Source: CAZDRB01 sp964507925 (lineage in GTDB: Bacteria; Patescibacteriota; Microgenomatia; UBA1400; UBA12108). Taken from it: a stretch of 12,051 nt of DNA. The first letter of the stretch is position 1, and each line of letters opens with the position of its first letter. Under the pieces are notes generated by a model. That model did no database searches, was not told the DNA's origin, and saw only the letters and a list, made by a program, of their open reading frames with translations. This document shows, piece by piece, positions 5,978 to 12,051 of this stretch. The position numbers were made by a program, and so were the translations under genes. The stretch spans positions 1-12,051 of the forward strand of contig CAZDRB010000023.1 of assembly GCA_964507925.1 (NCBI GenBank), given 5' to 3'.

Positions 5978-6802
5978 TTACCGCTGGCATCCCTCACAAA
6001 CCCAACTCCCCCTCCCCCCAACCACAACTCGCACGAGCTCCCGCCCGCATCTAGGACACTGCTCGCCCGTTTTTCGATAAACCAAAAACTCATTTTGATA
6101 GCTCCCTTTTTGCCCGTACGCATCGACATAGCTATTGTCACTCGCGCCTCCCGTTGCAAGGCCCCGATCCAAAACTCGCACAATACTCGCAAGCAGTTTT
6201 TTGGCTTCCTGTCTGCTCAAACTACTCGCCTCACGGCGAGGATCTATGCCCGCGCTCCACAGCGCGTCCGACGCATAGATGTTCCCAACCCCAGCTAAAA
6301 TACTTTGATCAAGTATTACATTTTTAATTGCTCTCTTAGTCTTTTTTAACTTGCCCAAAAAGGCTGTGTCGCTGATCCCCCACGGCTCCGGCCCCAACTT
6401 CTTTTGTAAATTGTCAATTGCGTCTTGTAAATTATTCTCGACGCGAATATACCCAAACATTCGTGTATCCCAAAAAAATATCTTCCGTCCGCTCGCGAGA
6501 TTTATGACCACCCTCGTGTGTTTTGCCATAAAATAATCTAGTTCCGATTTTCTGATTTCTGATGTTTCAACAACTATTCTTCCCGTCATTTTCAAATGAA
6601 TGATGAGTCCCCGCGAGCTCTCAAAATAAACGAGAAGATACTTGCCCGCTCGCGCGACACGCGTGATTTTCTCACCCTTCAAGCTCGCTGGATCTCCCAC
6701 AAACATCTTTTCCTTTCTGACCTCGACTCCCTCAATCACCTCTCCGACGACCTCCGCCTCTAGCTGTCTACGTACTGTCTCGACCTCAGGAAGCTCGGGC
6801 AT
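5978..6802 (-). CDS. mutM: Formamidopyrimidine-DNA glycosylase (Fpg/MutM)
   Basis: This 274-residue bifunctional glycosylase/AP lyase removes 8-oxoguanine and formamidopyrimidines. The start is fixed by MPELPEVETVRR: after Met removal Pro2 is the catalytic nucleophile and Glu3 the acid. Lys54 in RAGKYLL corresponds to the conserved lysine of the family (Lys57 in E. coli). HLKMTGR and TRMFG carry the Met, Arg and Phe that fill the void left by the flipped base. GVGNIYASDALW is the helix-two-turn-helix region, and the C-terminus has a CPRCG...CEGC zinc finger. A GGAGGG ribosome binding site lies five bases upstream of this ATG, inside the end of the glycosyltransferase gene; the gap between those genes is one base. 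An in-frame extension upstream exists but overlaps that gene and lacks family similarity. A variable loop (about residues 78-92) is encoded partly by a TTCTGAT heptad tract. Confidence 0.96.
   Translation of the reverse strand: MPELPEVETVRRQLEAEVVGEVIEGVEVRKEKMFVGDPASLKGEKITRVARAGKYLLVYFESSRGLIIHLKMTGRIVVETSEIRKSELDYFMAKHTRVVINLASGRKIFFWDTRMFGYIRVENNLQDAIDNLQKKLGPEPWGISDTAFLGKLKKTKRAIKNVILDQSILAGVGNIYASDALWSAGIDPRREASSLSRQEAKKLLASIVRVLDRGLATGGASDNSYVDAYGQKGSYQNEFLVYRKTGEQCPRCGRELVRVVVGGRGSWVCEGCQR
6542..6563. repeat. Heptad tract (TTCTGAT units) inside mutM
   Basis: Two exact 7-base units TTCTGAT (6550-6556 and 6557-6563) follow a third, one-mismatch copy TTCCGAT at 6542-6548. They encode the SEIRKSE segment of a surface loop in MutM. 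The units resemble short heptad repeats that I recall from genes and intergenic regions of candidate-phyla genomes; that link is recollection, the repetition itself is direct. Confidence 0.5.
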
Positions 6803-6803
6803 T

Positions 6804-7871
6804 TTATCCCTCCACCACTTGTCGGATCGCACGCTCAAATCTATCCTGACCAAACTTGCTCGCATGTTTCCTAATCGCCTGATGATCCCACTTGGTGCTC
6901 TCAACTCCCGCAATCCCTTCTTTAATATGCTTGGTGTCAATCTTGTCGATCAAAATCCCGGTCTTGCCAGGCAAGACTGTCTCCTTGTACCCTCCTCCGT
7001 TATATGCGAGGACCGGAGTCCCGTGTGTCATCGCCTCGACCAGTGTCATCCCAAAATCCTCGTCCCGGGCAAGCGCCACAAACGCCTTCGCACTTGTATA
7101 AAGCTCGGCAAGCTCTCCCTCACTTACTCGCCCGACACTCTCGACTCGCGTGCTTAGTTTCCGGTCCACAACCTCCCCGACTATCTTGAGTGATACGCCG
7201 AGTTTTTTAAATGCCAGATACGCTTCCGCGAGCCCCTTCCCCCCCACAATCCTCGACACCATCAGGTAGTATTTTTTCTTTTTGGAATTTGGAATCTGGA
7301 GTTTGGAGTTTATTTCGATTGGTGGATATACAACAACCGCTTCCTTTCGATAAAACTTGGCGATTCTCCCCGCAACCTCTTGTGAGTTGGCAATCCACGT
7401 ATCTACGCGCTGTGCCGACTGGTAATCAAAGTAGCGCACAAATGGCCCAAAAATCCACATAAACAATCGTCCCCACCACGTCGCTTGCGCTCCAGTTGGC
7501 GTATCGTACCCATATAGCCAGCGGGGAGGAGTATGGCAATACGCAATTATTCGCGCGCTAGGTTTGACCCGAAACCCGCGGGCTATATATCCCGAGCACG
7601 AGGTAATCACAAGGTCGTACTCCGTAAGATCCATGCTTTTCCAGACTAAAGGCAAGAGAAAGCGCAGATAACTATATAACCTCCCGATCTTGAGTAGCGC
7701 TGCCCATTTGCTCTCAATAATCTTTTTGTCCGCAAACATTTTTTTGGCTGAACCATTTTTGGCAAGAGCTGTATAAATTGGCGCCTCCGGATACATCTCA
7801 GCTAGTACTCTGAGTACTCGCTCCGCTCCCCCTGCCTCAATAAGATAGTCATGTACAAGTGCAATTTTCAT
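6804..7871 (-). CDS. GT4-type glycosyltransferase (GT-B fold)
   Basis: This 355-residue protein transfers a sugar from a nucleotide sugar, probably during cell-envelope glycan or exopolysaccharide synthesis on the cytoplasmic face. The N-terminal Rossmann domain begins MKIALVHDYL with an AGGAERVL loop (13-20). The C-terminal domain has VSRIVGGKG (205-213), a VGRVSEGELAELY helix (246-258), and the donor-binding ExxFGxxxxEA signature at EDFGMTLVEAM (271-281) followed by GTPVLAYNGGGYKETV. Residues 188-197 (NSKLQIPNSK), between the domains, are encoded by a heptad repeat. I chose the ATG at 7871, which overlaps the exonuclease stop by one base (TGATG); a TTG one codon earlier is less likely. AGGA lies eight bases upstream. 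The C-terminal codons overlap the mutM ribosome binding site. Donor and acceptor are not identifiable from the sequence. Confidence 0.9.
   Translation of the reverse strand: MKIALVHDYLIEAGGAERVLRVLAEMYPEAPIYTALAKNGSAKKMFADKKIIESKWAALLKIGRLYSYLRFLLPLVWKSMDLTEYDLVITSCSGYIARGFRVKPSARIIAYCHTPPRWLYGYDTPTGAQATWWGRLFMWIFGPFVRYFDYQSAQRVDTWIANSQEVAGRIAKFYRKEAVVVYPPIEINSKLQIPNSKKKKYYLMVSRIVGGKGLAEAYLAFKKLGVSLKIVGEVVDRKLSTRVESVGRVSEGELAELYTSAKAFVALARDEDFGMTLVEAMTHGTPVLAYNGGGYKETVLPGKTGILIDKIDTKHIKEGIAGVESTKWDHQAIRKHASKFGQDRFERAIRQVVEG
7281..7308. repeat. Four-unit heptad repeat inside the glycosyltransferase gene
   Basis: Four consecutive 7-base units read TTTGGAA, TTTGGAA, TCTGGAG and TTTGGAG on the plus strand. 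In the gene they encode the linker residues NSKLQIPNSK between the two Rossmann domains. The frame is kept because the surplus sequence falls in a tolerant linker. Such TTTGGAA-type tracts look like inserted repeat DNA rather than conserved protein sequence. Confidence 0.65.
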
Positions 7872-8782
7872 CAAAATAATCCTATCTGATTTTGGTTAAC
7901 TTTACTCTTTTTCTCCGCTTCTCCCCAAACTCGCCTTATCAAACTCTTAAACCCTAACTCCTCAAGTTTTGCCCGAAATTCCTCGCTCCACCCCTCTTCA
8001 TACTGCATCTCTTCTTCCTTGATCTCAATTGGCATATCCGTCACAATCTCCGAAAGCTCTCTTGAAAGCATGGCGCTTTCCCGCCCGTCGGCGAGCTTTT
8101 TGGCTGTAAGCTCACCAAAATGCACCTGCACGTCCTTGATGTCGCGGTAGATCCGCTCAAGCGTCCCAAACATCTTGAGGAGGTTCGACGCCCCCTTTGG
8201 ACCTATGCCTGCAACGCCAGGGATATTGTCACTTGGATCGCCTACCAGGGCCTTGTAGTCCACAATCTGCGCAGGATGCACCCCGTATTTGTTAAAGACC
8301 TCATCAGGTCCATAAAGAACTGGCGGATTCTGACCTTTTGCCGGAGTCAAGACTCGAACATTCTGAGAGACTAGCTGCATTGTGTCTTGGTCTCCAGTCA
8401 AAATCACTACTTCATTCTGGTTATTCAGAGTCGCGATGGTTCCAATAATATCGTCTGCCTCATATCCGGGCTCTGCAAGTTGCCTGAGCCCCATCACCTC
8501 AATTACTTCCTTGACTCTCGGGATCTGATCGGTAAGTGCTTCGTCCGTCTTGGGTCTTTGCGCTTTATAGCCAATGTACTTCTCATGACGAAACGTCGGC
8601 TTAGGCAAATCCCAGGCGACAAGAACATGGCTCGGCTTCTCCGACTCAAGTACCGAAAAAAGTATTGAGATCACCCCGTACACCGCCCCAACTACCTCTC
8701 CAGTCTTTGTCGTCAGCGGTGGATAGGCGTGATACGCACGGTGCAGGAGTGCCGAGCCGTCAACTAGTAGGAGTTTGTTCAT
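7871..8782 (-). CDS. Stand-alone 5'-3' exonuclease/flap endonuclease domain (PolA N-terminal type)
   Basis: This 303-residue protein matches only the 5' nuclease domain of DNA polymerase I, the part that removes RNA primers and flaps. Metal-binding acidic residues are visible: LLLVDGS at 4-10, AWDLPKPTFRHEKY at 56-69, GYEADDIIGTIA at 106-117, LTGDQDTMQL at 128-137, and GDPSDNIPGVAGIGPKGA at 181-198, the last being the helix-hairpin-helix clamp. The protein ends soon after this domain with no polymerase region, so it is a complete stand-alone nuclease. The last residues, QIGLF, fit the QLxLF-like motif that bacterial proteins use to bind the beta sliding clamp. It lies 117 bases downstream of ftsH across a large hairpin and overlaps the glycosyltransferase start by one base. 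A weak AAGG lies upstream of the ATG. Confidence 0.93.
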   Translation of the reverse strand: MNKLLLVDGSALLHRAYHAYPPLTTKTGEVVGAVYGVISILFSVLESEKPSHVLVAWDLPKPTFRHEKYIGYKAQRPKTDEALTDQIPRVKEVIEVMGLRQLAEPGYEADDIIGTIATLNNQNEVVILTGDQDTMQLVSQNVRVLTPAKGQNPPVLYGPDEVFNKYGVHPAQIVDYKALVGDPSDNIPGVAGIGPKGASNLLKMFGTLERIYRDIKDVQVHFGELTAKKLADGRESAMLSRELSEIVTDMPIEIKEEEMQYEEGWSEEFRAKLEELGFKSLIRRVWGEAEKKSKVNQNQIGLF

Positions 8783-8805
8783 ATGTCTATTTTACCTTAG
8801 ATAGA

Positions 8806-8885
8806 GACGCAAAATAATTTTAAGCACGGAGCGCCACATCTGGACACGCCAGATGCCTGTGAGTACTGCAAAATTGTTTTGCGTC
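8806..8885. repeat. 80-base nested inverted repeat between ftsH and the exonuclease gene
   Basis: Outer arms of 16 bases (8806-8821 GACGCAAAATAATTTT; 8870-8885 AAAATTGTTTTGCGTC) pair at 15 of 16 positions. The odd position is a U-G wobble in plus-strand RNA but an A-C mismatch in minus-strand RNA. Inside is a second hairpin: CATCTGG (8837-8843), a five-base loop, and CCAGATG (8849-8855). No U-run follows on either side, so a classic terminator is unlikely. It could be a miniature inverted-repeat element, a processing or stability element limiting exonuclease expression downstream of ftsH, or a small structured RNA. Confidence 0.6.
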
Positions 8886-8899
8886 GAAATTACGAAAGA

Positions 8900-10858
8900 T
8901 TATCTGTACTCAACCCTATATTTCCCCGCCTTCTTCACGTCCTCTGCCTTAACCTTCACAATTCGTTCAAACTCCTCGCGCTCAAGTGATTCCTTTTCCA
9001 TGAGAGCATCAACCACACGGTCCATCACTTTACGCTCCGTCTTAAGGATCGCCATCGTCGTCGCCTCGCACGCGTTCACGATTCGCTTGACCTCGCGGTC
9101 AATCTCCGCGCGCTTTGCGTCCGACACATCAGTTGGCTCGAGGTAATTCCTTCCCCACTCCGAGATCCCCTCTTGCGGTCCAAAGTCAATCGGCCCGAGG
9201 GGCGACATACCATAATCTACTACCATCGCGCGGGCTATCCTAGTCACCCGATCAATATCCGAGCTCGCCCCAGCCGTCAAGTCGTCGTACACTAGCATTT
9301 CTGCCGCCCTACCTCCAAGGAGAGTACAGATCTCCTCCAAAAGCTCGGTGCGTGTCTTTTGGTACTTGTCAGCAGCTGGTGGGATCATGGTAAAGCCAAG
9401 CGCACGTCCTCTCGAGATAATCGAGATCCGGTGCACCGGGTCAGTGTGAGACAAGAAATGGGTCACGACCGCATGCCCTGCTTCGTGATAAGCTGTCATC
9501 CGTCGGTCTTCTTCAGTCTGAATCCGCTTTTTGGACGGACCCATCTTGACCTTGGTCGCCGCCTCCTCAATATCGTCAAATGTTATTTGTTTGCGGTTCT
9601 CGCGGGCGATGAGGATCGCCGCTTCGTTGAGCATGTTTTCTAGGTCAGCCCCGGTAAATCCAACCGTGCGTTTGGCGACCGATTCCCAGTCAATATTTTT
9701 GACAAAAGGCTTGCCGTGAGCGTGGATCGCCAGCGTGGCTTTGCGCCCCTCAATGTCTGGCATGTCTAGGGTTACCCGACGATCAAAGCGCCCTGGGCGA
9801 ACCAGTGCCGGATCTAGGACATCTGGTCTGTTGGTTGCGGCAAGTACGACCACATTTTCCTTGACCGTAAACCCGTCCATCTCGACCAAGATCTGGTTCA
9901 AGGTCTGATCGCGCTCGTCGTGACCTCCACCCATGCCTCCACTGCCACGAGTTCGTCCGATCGCGTCGATCTCGTCAATAAAGATAATCGCGGTACCCGC
10001 TTTTTTGGCGGTATCAAACAGGTCGCGCACTCTCGAGGCCCCGACTCCGACAAGCATCTCCATAAACTCAGATCCTGCCATCGAGAAAAACGGCCCCCCC
10101 GCCTCGCCTGCTACCGCGCGGGCAAGAAGCGTCTTGCCAACACCAGCTGGCCCAACGAGAAGCACTCCCTTGGGAGTTTTGGCCCCGACCTTGGTGTACT
10201 TGGAGGGAGATTTCAAAAAATCCACGACTTCCTCTAGCTCCTGCTTGGCCTCGTCCACGCCGGCCACGTCTGCGAACTTGACGCTCTGCTTACCCTTGGC
10301 AAACAGCTTGGCGCGGGACTTGCCCATCCCAAACATGCTCCCACCTCCCATTCCACCTTGTCCTCCACCCCGCATCTGGCGCATGATCATGATAAAGAAA
10401 AAGGCCATGAGTAAGAACGACAAGATATTCAGGATCCCGCCGAGCTTTTCCATAAAACCAGCGCCGTGCACGGTGAACTCGACCGTACTCGGATCTATCT
10501 CGTATTGAGTAAGTAACTCGGTAAAGCTCTGTCCCTCTTCCTTGTTACTAAACTTGAGGTTATTTTCGCCGTAATCAAGAATAATATTGTCCCCGATGAC
10601 CTCGATTGAGTGCACATAGCCACCGGCGATATCGTTCATCGCTTGAGTTTGCGTGATTCTCGCCTCAGCCGACTCTCCACCTAGCCAGGAAAATATCGCC
10701 GGCAAAAACAAAAACACGATAATAAGCCAAACCAAAAATCGCCTGAGATCAAACTTAAAACTCCAGACCTTCACGGGCTTGCCCTGAGCTTTGTCGAAGG
10801 ACTTACCTTGGGGAACTTTTTTATCCTGAATATCCTTATTTGCCTTTTCTTTTGCCAT
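8900..10858 (-). CDS. ftsH: ATP-dependent zinc metalloprotease FtsH
   Basis: This membrane-anchored AAA+ protease extracts and degrades membrane and unstable cytosolic proteins. The 652-residue protein has a first membrane segment at about 40-60, a small extracytoplasmic domain, and a second segment at about 140-160. The AAA+ module follows, with Walker A GPAGVGKT (236-243; the common form is GPPGTGKT), Walker B IIFIDEID (291-298), and second-region-of-homology ATNRPDVLDPALVRPGRFDRR (341-361). The zinc protease domain has HEAGH at 458-462 and a probable third ligand Asp534 in SSDIDRVT. The pore loop, usually MFVGVG, reads MLVGVG, so the substrate-gripping Phe is Leu269. Residues about 17-28 (QGKSFDKAQGKP) come from a repeat-like DNA segment in the cytoplasmic N-terminal tail. 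The start MAKEKANK is the first ATG; no clear ribosome binding site is visible. It heads the leftward run. Confidence 0.97.
   Translation of the reverse strand: MAKEKANKDIQDKKVPQGKSFDKAQGKPVKVWSFKFDLRRFLVWLIIVFLFLPAIFSWLGGESAEARITQTQAMNDIAGGYVHSIEVIGDNIILDYGENNLKFSNKEEGQSFTELLTQYEIDPSTVEFTVHGAGFMEKLGGILNILSFLLMAFFFIMIMRQMRGGGQGGMGGGSMFGMGKSRAKLFAKGKQSVKFADVAGVDEAKQELEEVVDFLKSPSKYTKVGAKTPKGVLLVGPAGVGKTLLARAVAGEAGGPFFSMAGSEFMEMLVGVGASRVRDLFDTAKKAGTAIIFIDEIDAIGRTRGSGGMGGGHDERDQTLNQILVEMDGFTVKENVVVLAATNRPDVLDPALVRPGRFDRRVTLDMPDIEGRKATLAIHAHGKPFVKNIDWESVAKRTVGFTGADLENMLNEAAILIARENRKQITFDDIEEAATKVKMGPSKKRIQTEEDRRMTAYHEAGHAVVTHFLSHTDPVHRISIISRGRALGFTMIPPAADKYQKTRTELLEEICTLLGGRAAEMLVYDDLTAGASSDIDRVTRIARAMVVDYGMSPLGPIDFGPQEGISEWGRNYLEPTDVSDAKRAEIDREVKRIVNACEATTMAILKTERKVMDRVVDALMEKESLEREEFERIVKVKAEDVKKAGKYRVEYR
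10776..10804. repeat. Repeat-like segment encoding FDKAQGKP in the FtsH N-terminal tail
   Basis: On the minus strand the segment contains CCTTCGACAAAGCTCAGGGC, very close to the CTTCGACAAGCTCAGG-type dispersed repeat that I recall from many bacterial genomes, where it adds peptides such as FDKLRTG or FDKAQ to proteins. Here it falls in the non-conserved N-terminal tail of FtsH before the first membrane segment. Only one copy is visible in this window, so repeat status rests on recall. Confidence 0.45.
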
Positions 10859-10904
10859 ACAGGGTATTCTACATGATCAGGGACAAAACTTCACCGCGAT
10901 CTCC

Positions 10905-11630
10905 CTATCTGAATGTTATTCCGTTACGCATTAACTCGTCATCTTTATCTTTAGCTACTCGGTATAATTTTTTACAACTGCTTTTAAATAATCTATTAGC
11001 CAATATTATCGCCTCTAGCCATTGTTGATAATTTTGATCTTCTAACTCTGAATTTCTTGAATTATCTCTATCAATACGGTTTATACAGACTAAATCAATA
11101 AGTCCTTGTGATGATAATCTCAAATAGCTAAACCCGCCAGCTCTCACCCTAGATCTCTCTGTCATAATATTTTCTTTACCTATCGAGATTTTGGACCGAG
11201 GTGCTTTCCCTAACAGCAAATCAATAAACGAATCTTCTTCTTTAACATTTCCAACCCTATAAACAACTTTATTTCTATCTATAAGACATATATCATATTC
11301 TTTCTGAGAGCTTCTTTCTAGTCTACGAGAGGCAATATCTAGTCTGCTATCCATTTGAGCTGGAACTATTACAACTTTTCGTGCTTTATTATCAATCTCT
11401 ATTTGGCCAGCCCAGACCATTCCTCTATCTCGATATTGCCATACATTATGACTAAATAACATTCCTATGCCATATCTTTCTCTAAAATCTCTATTGAATT
11501 GCGTATCAGCAAGGGCCGCCCTACATCGGTCTATATAATTGATTGGGAGAAAAAAGTTGTCAACACCACCCAAGTATTGTTGAATCTCCTGAGACTCTGT
11601 TAGTGCGATATCATATCTCTCGTTAGTCAT
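10905..11630 (-). CDS. Hypothetical protein, 241 aa, unrecognised
   Basis: I do not recognise this protein. It is rich in charged residues, with repeated Arg/Asp stretches (for example INRIDRDNSRN), and has no hydrophobic stretch long enough for a membrane segment and no signal peptide. It looks like a mixed alpha/beta cytoplasmic protein: strands such as RKVVIVPAQ and YDICLID, and a C-terminal helix around QNYQQWLEAIILANRLFKS. Its codon use (many ATA and AGA codons) is more AT-rich than flanking ftsH and the nuclease gene, hinting at recent acquisition or a different expression class. It has a near-consensus promoter whose start would coincide with its ATG. ftsH begins 46 bases beyond its stop in the same direction, so the two may be partly co-transcribed. 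The open frame, promoter and clean ends support a real gene; function is unknown. Confidence 0.75.
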   Translation of the reverse strand: MTNERYDIALTESQEIQQYLGGVDNFFLPINYIDRCRAALADTQFNRDFRERYGIGMLFSHNVWQYRDRGMVWAGQIEIDNKARKVVIVPAQMDSRLDIASRRLERSSQKEYDICLIDRNKVVYRVGNVKEEDSFIDLLLGKAPRSKISIGKENIMTERSRVRAGGFSYLRLSSQGLIDLVCINRIDRDNSRNSELEDQNYQQWLEAIILANRLFKSSCKKLYRVAKDKDDELMRNGITFR

Positions 11631-11636
11631 CCGAAA

Positions 11637-11665
11637 ATTATAGGATAAAGTAACACAAAAATCAA
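11637..11665 (-). promoter_or_regulatory. Promoter of the 241-aa gene, predicted leaderless transcript
   Basis: On the minus strand a -35 TTGATT (11665-11660), a 17-base spacer and a perfect -10 TATAAT (11642-11637) lie just after the upstream nuclease gene's stop. The expected start, about seven bases downstream of the -10, falls on the A of the ATG at 11630. No ribosome binding site fits between. This is among the best sigma70-like promoters in the window. Confidence 0.7.
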
Positions 11666-11679
11666 CTATAGGACAGTAC

Positions 11680-12051
11680 TTACTTAATCAAACTCTTTGT
11701 CCAGCCCTTTTTGCCCACGCGACCCACAACTTTTAGTGGTCGCCCGTTCCTTGTTCCTGCGGCTTTCCTCATGGCACTCGCCGCATACTCACGGTACTCT
11801 CCATGAACCGGGATCACAAGCTCAAGCGCCCCCTCTTGATGCAACATCTCAACCATCCTCAATATCTCCTCTTCTCTAGCGTGTCCACTCCGATGTAGCT
11901 TAGGGTGACTTACCGGCAAGATATTGCCATTTTTTGCAACCACTAGATCAGCGATATAAGGTATCTTATGTTGTCTGGCATATCTATGGTTTGCTCTTAC
12001 AATATCTTTGTCATTTACTCCGTACGGCCAATAAGTTGAGCGCACTAATTT
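11680..12051 (-). CDS. RNase J-like beta-CASP metallo-nuclease, C-terminal fragment cut by window edge
   Basis: The frame stays open through the right edge, so these 123 residues are the C-terminus of a larger protein; the GTG at 12045 is not a convincing start. HRSGHAREEEILRMVEMLHQEGALELVIPVHGEYREY matches the C-terminal part of the RNase J catalytic region: the HxSGHA motif (beta-CASP motif C) with its metal-binding His, and the PVHGEYR segment with another His. RNase J proteins are 5'-3' exo/endoribonucleases in mRNA decay and rRNA maturation. After PVHGEYRE only about 40 residues remain, ending GKKGWTKSLIK. The separate C-terminal domain present in Bacillus RNase J1 is therefore missing. 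An archaeal-type or otherwise shortened relative, or another beta-CASP enzyme, is possible. The stop lies 15 bases before the promoter of the next gene. Confidence 0.78.
   Translation of the reverse strand, partial: KLVRSTYWPYGVNDKDIVRANHRYARQHKIPYIADLVVAKNGNILPVSHPKLHRSGHAREEEILRMVEMLHQEGALELVIPVHGEYREYAASAMRKAAGTRNGRPLKVVGRVGKKGWTKSLIK

Noticed and set aside
6803..6940. Upstream extension of mutM to 6940
   Set aside because: MutM must begin Met-Pro-Glu because Pro2 is the nucleophile. The extension only overlaps the end of the glycosyltransferase gene.
7869..7874. TTG start for the glycosyltransferase at 7874
   Set aside because: The ATG one codon later gives the canonical MKIALVHDY start and a TGATG junction with the exonuclease stop.
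9933..10508. 191-aa plus-strand frame opposite ftsH, and other long plus-strand frames at 6642-7157 and 9920-10237
   Set aside because: They lie fully antisense to well-supported genes, have Pro/Ser/Arg-rich low-information sequence, and show no family motifs; they are shadows of GC-rich coding.
12043..12045. GTG at 12045 as the true start of the nuclease gene
   Set aside because: The frame is open to the window edge and a beta-CASP enzyme needs several hundred residues before the SGHA motif.
1..12051. UGA recoding, CRISPR array, tRNA or rRNA genes, transposase or phage genes
   Set aside because: Genes end properly at TGA (for example the exonuclease gene) and no repeat-spacer pattern, cloverleaf, rRNA-like stretch or recombinase motif was seen by eye.

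Overview
The window reads as a chromosomal segment of a bacterium using the standard code. I infer, with moderate confidence, a Candidate Phyla Radiation (Patescibacteria) member or a similar uncultivated lineage. The reasons are compact housekeeping genes with 1-8 base overlaps, a stand-alone 5'-3' exonuclease domain, an NAD(P)H-hydrate dehydratase without its epimerase half, and short heptad repeat tracts inside genes. No rRNA, tRNA, CRISPR array, transposase or phage gene is visible.

Positions 1-3056 (minus strand) hold a small RiPP (ribosomally made, post-translationally modified peptide) operon. Read in transcription order it is: a promoter (TTGAAT-16 bases-TATAAT), a strong ribosome binding site, a 62-residue precursor with a six-cysteine Gly/Ser/Asp-rich C-terminal half, an intergenic 13-bp hairpin, a YcaO cyclodehydratase (438 aa), a SagB-type FMN dehydrogenase (262 aa), and the N-terminal 231 residues of an M16 zinc peptidase cut by the left edge. 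This is the logic of linear azol(in)e peptides (TOMM/LAP): YcaO cyclises Cys/Ser/Thr, SagB oxidises azolines to azoles, and the peptidase could release the leader. No E1-like/ocin-ThiF partner is visible. A divergent gene (3170-4087, plus strand) encodes an APH/choline-kinase-fold protein with an altered catalytic loop. It shares the 113-base intergenic region with the precursor and could be an immunity or tailoring partner.

Positions 4090-10858 (minus strand) are a GC-richer housekeeping run. In transcription order it is ftsH, a stand-alone 5'-3' exonuclease whose C-terminus looks like a sliding-clamp-binding motif, a GT4 glycosyltransferase, mutM, recF and nnrD. These are membrane proteolysis, DNA repair/replication and metabolite-repair genes plus a glycan gene, packed with tiny gaps. 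The run ends tail to tail, with a 2-base gap, against the kinase gene of the AT-rich RiPP region.

Positions 10905-12051 (minus strand) hold an unrecognised AT-rich 241-aa gene with its own near-consensus promoter placed so that its mRNA would be leaderless. Upstream of it is the C-terminal end of an RNase J-like beta-CASP nuclease, cut by the right edge. There is no gene-free stretch above 300 bases. The most interesting part is the RiPP operon and its precursor.
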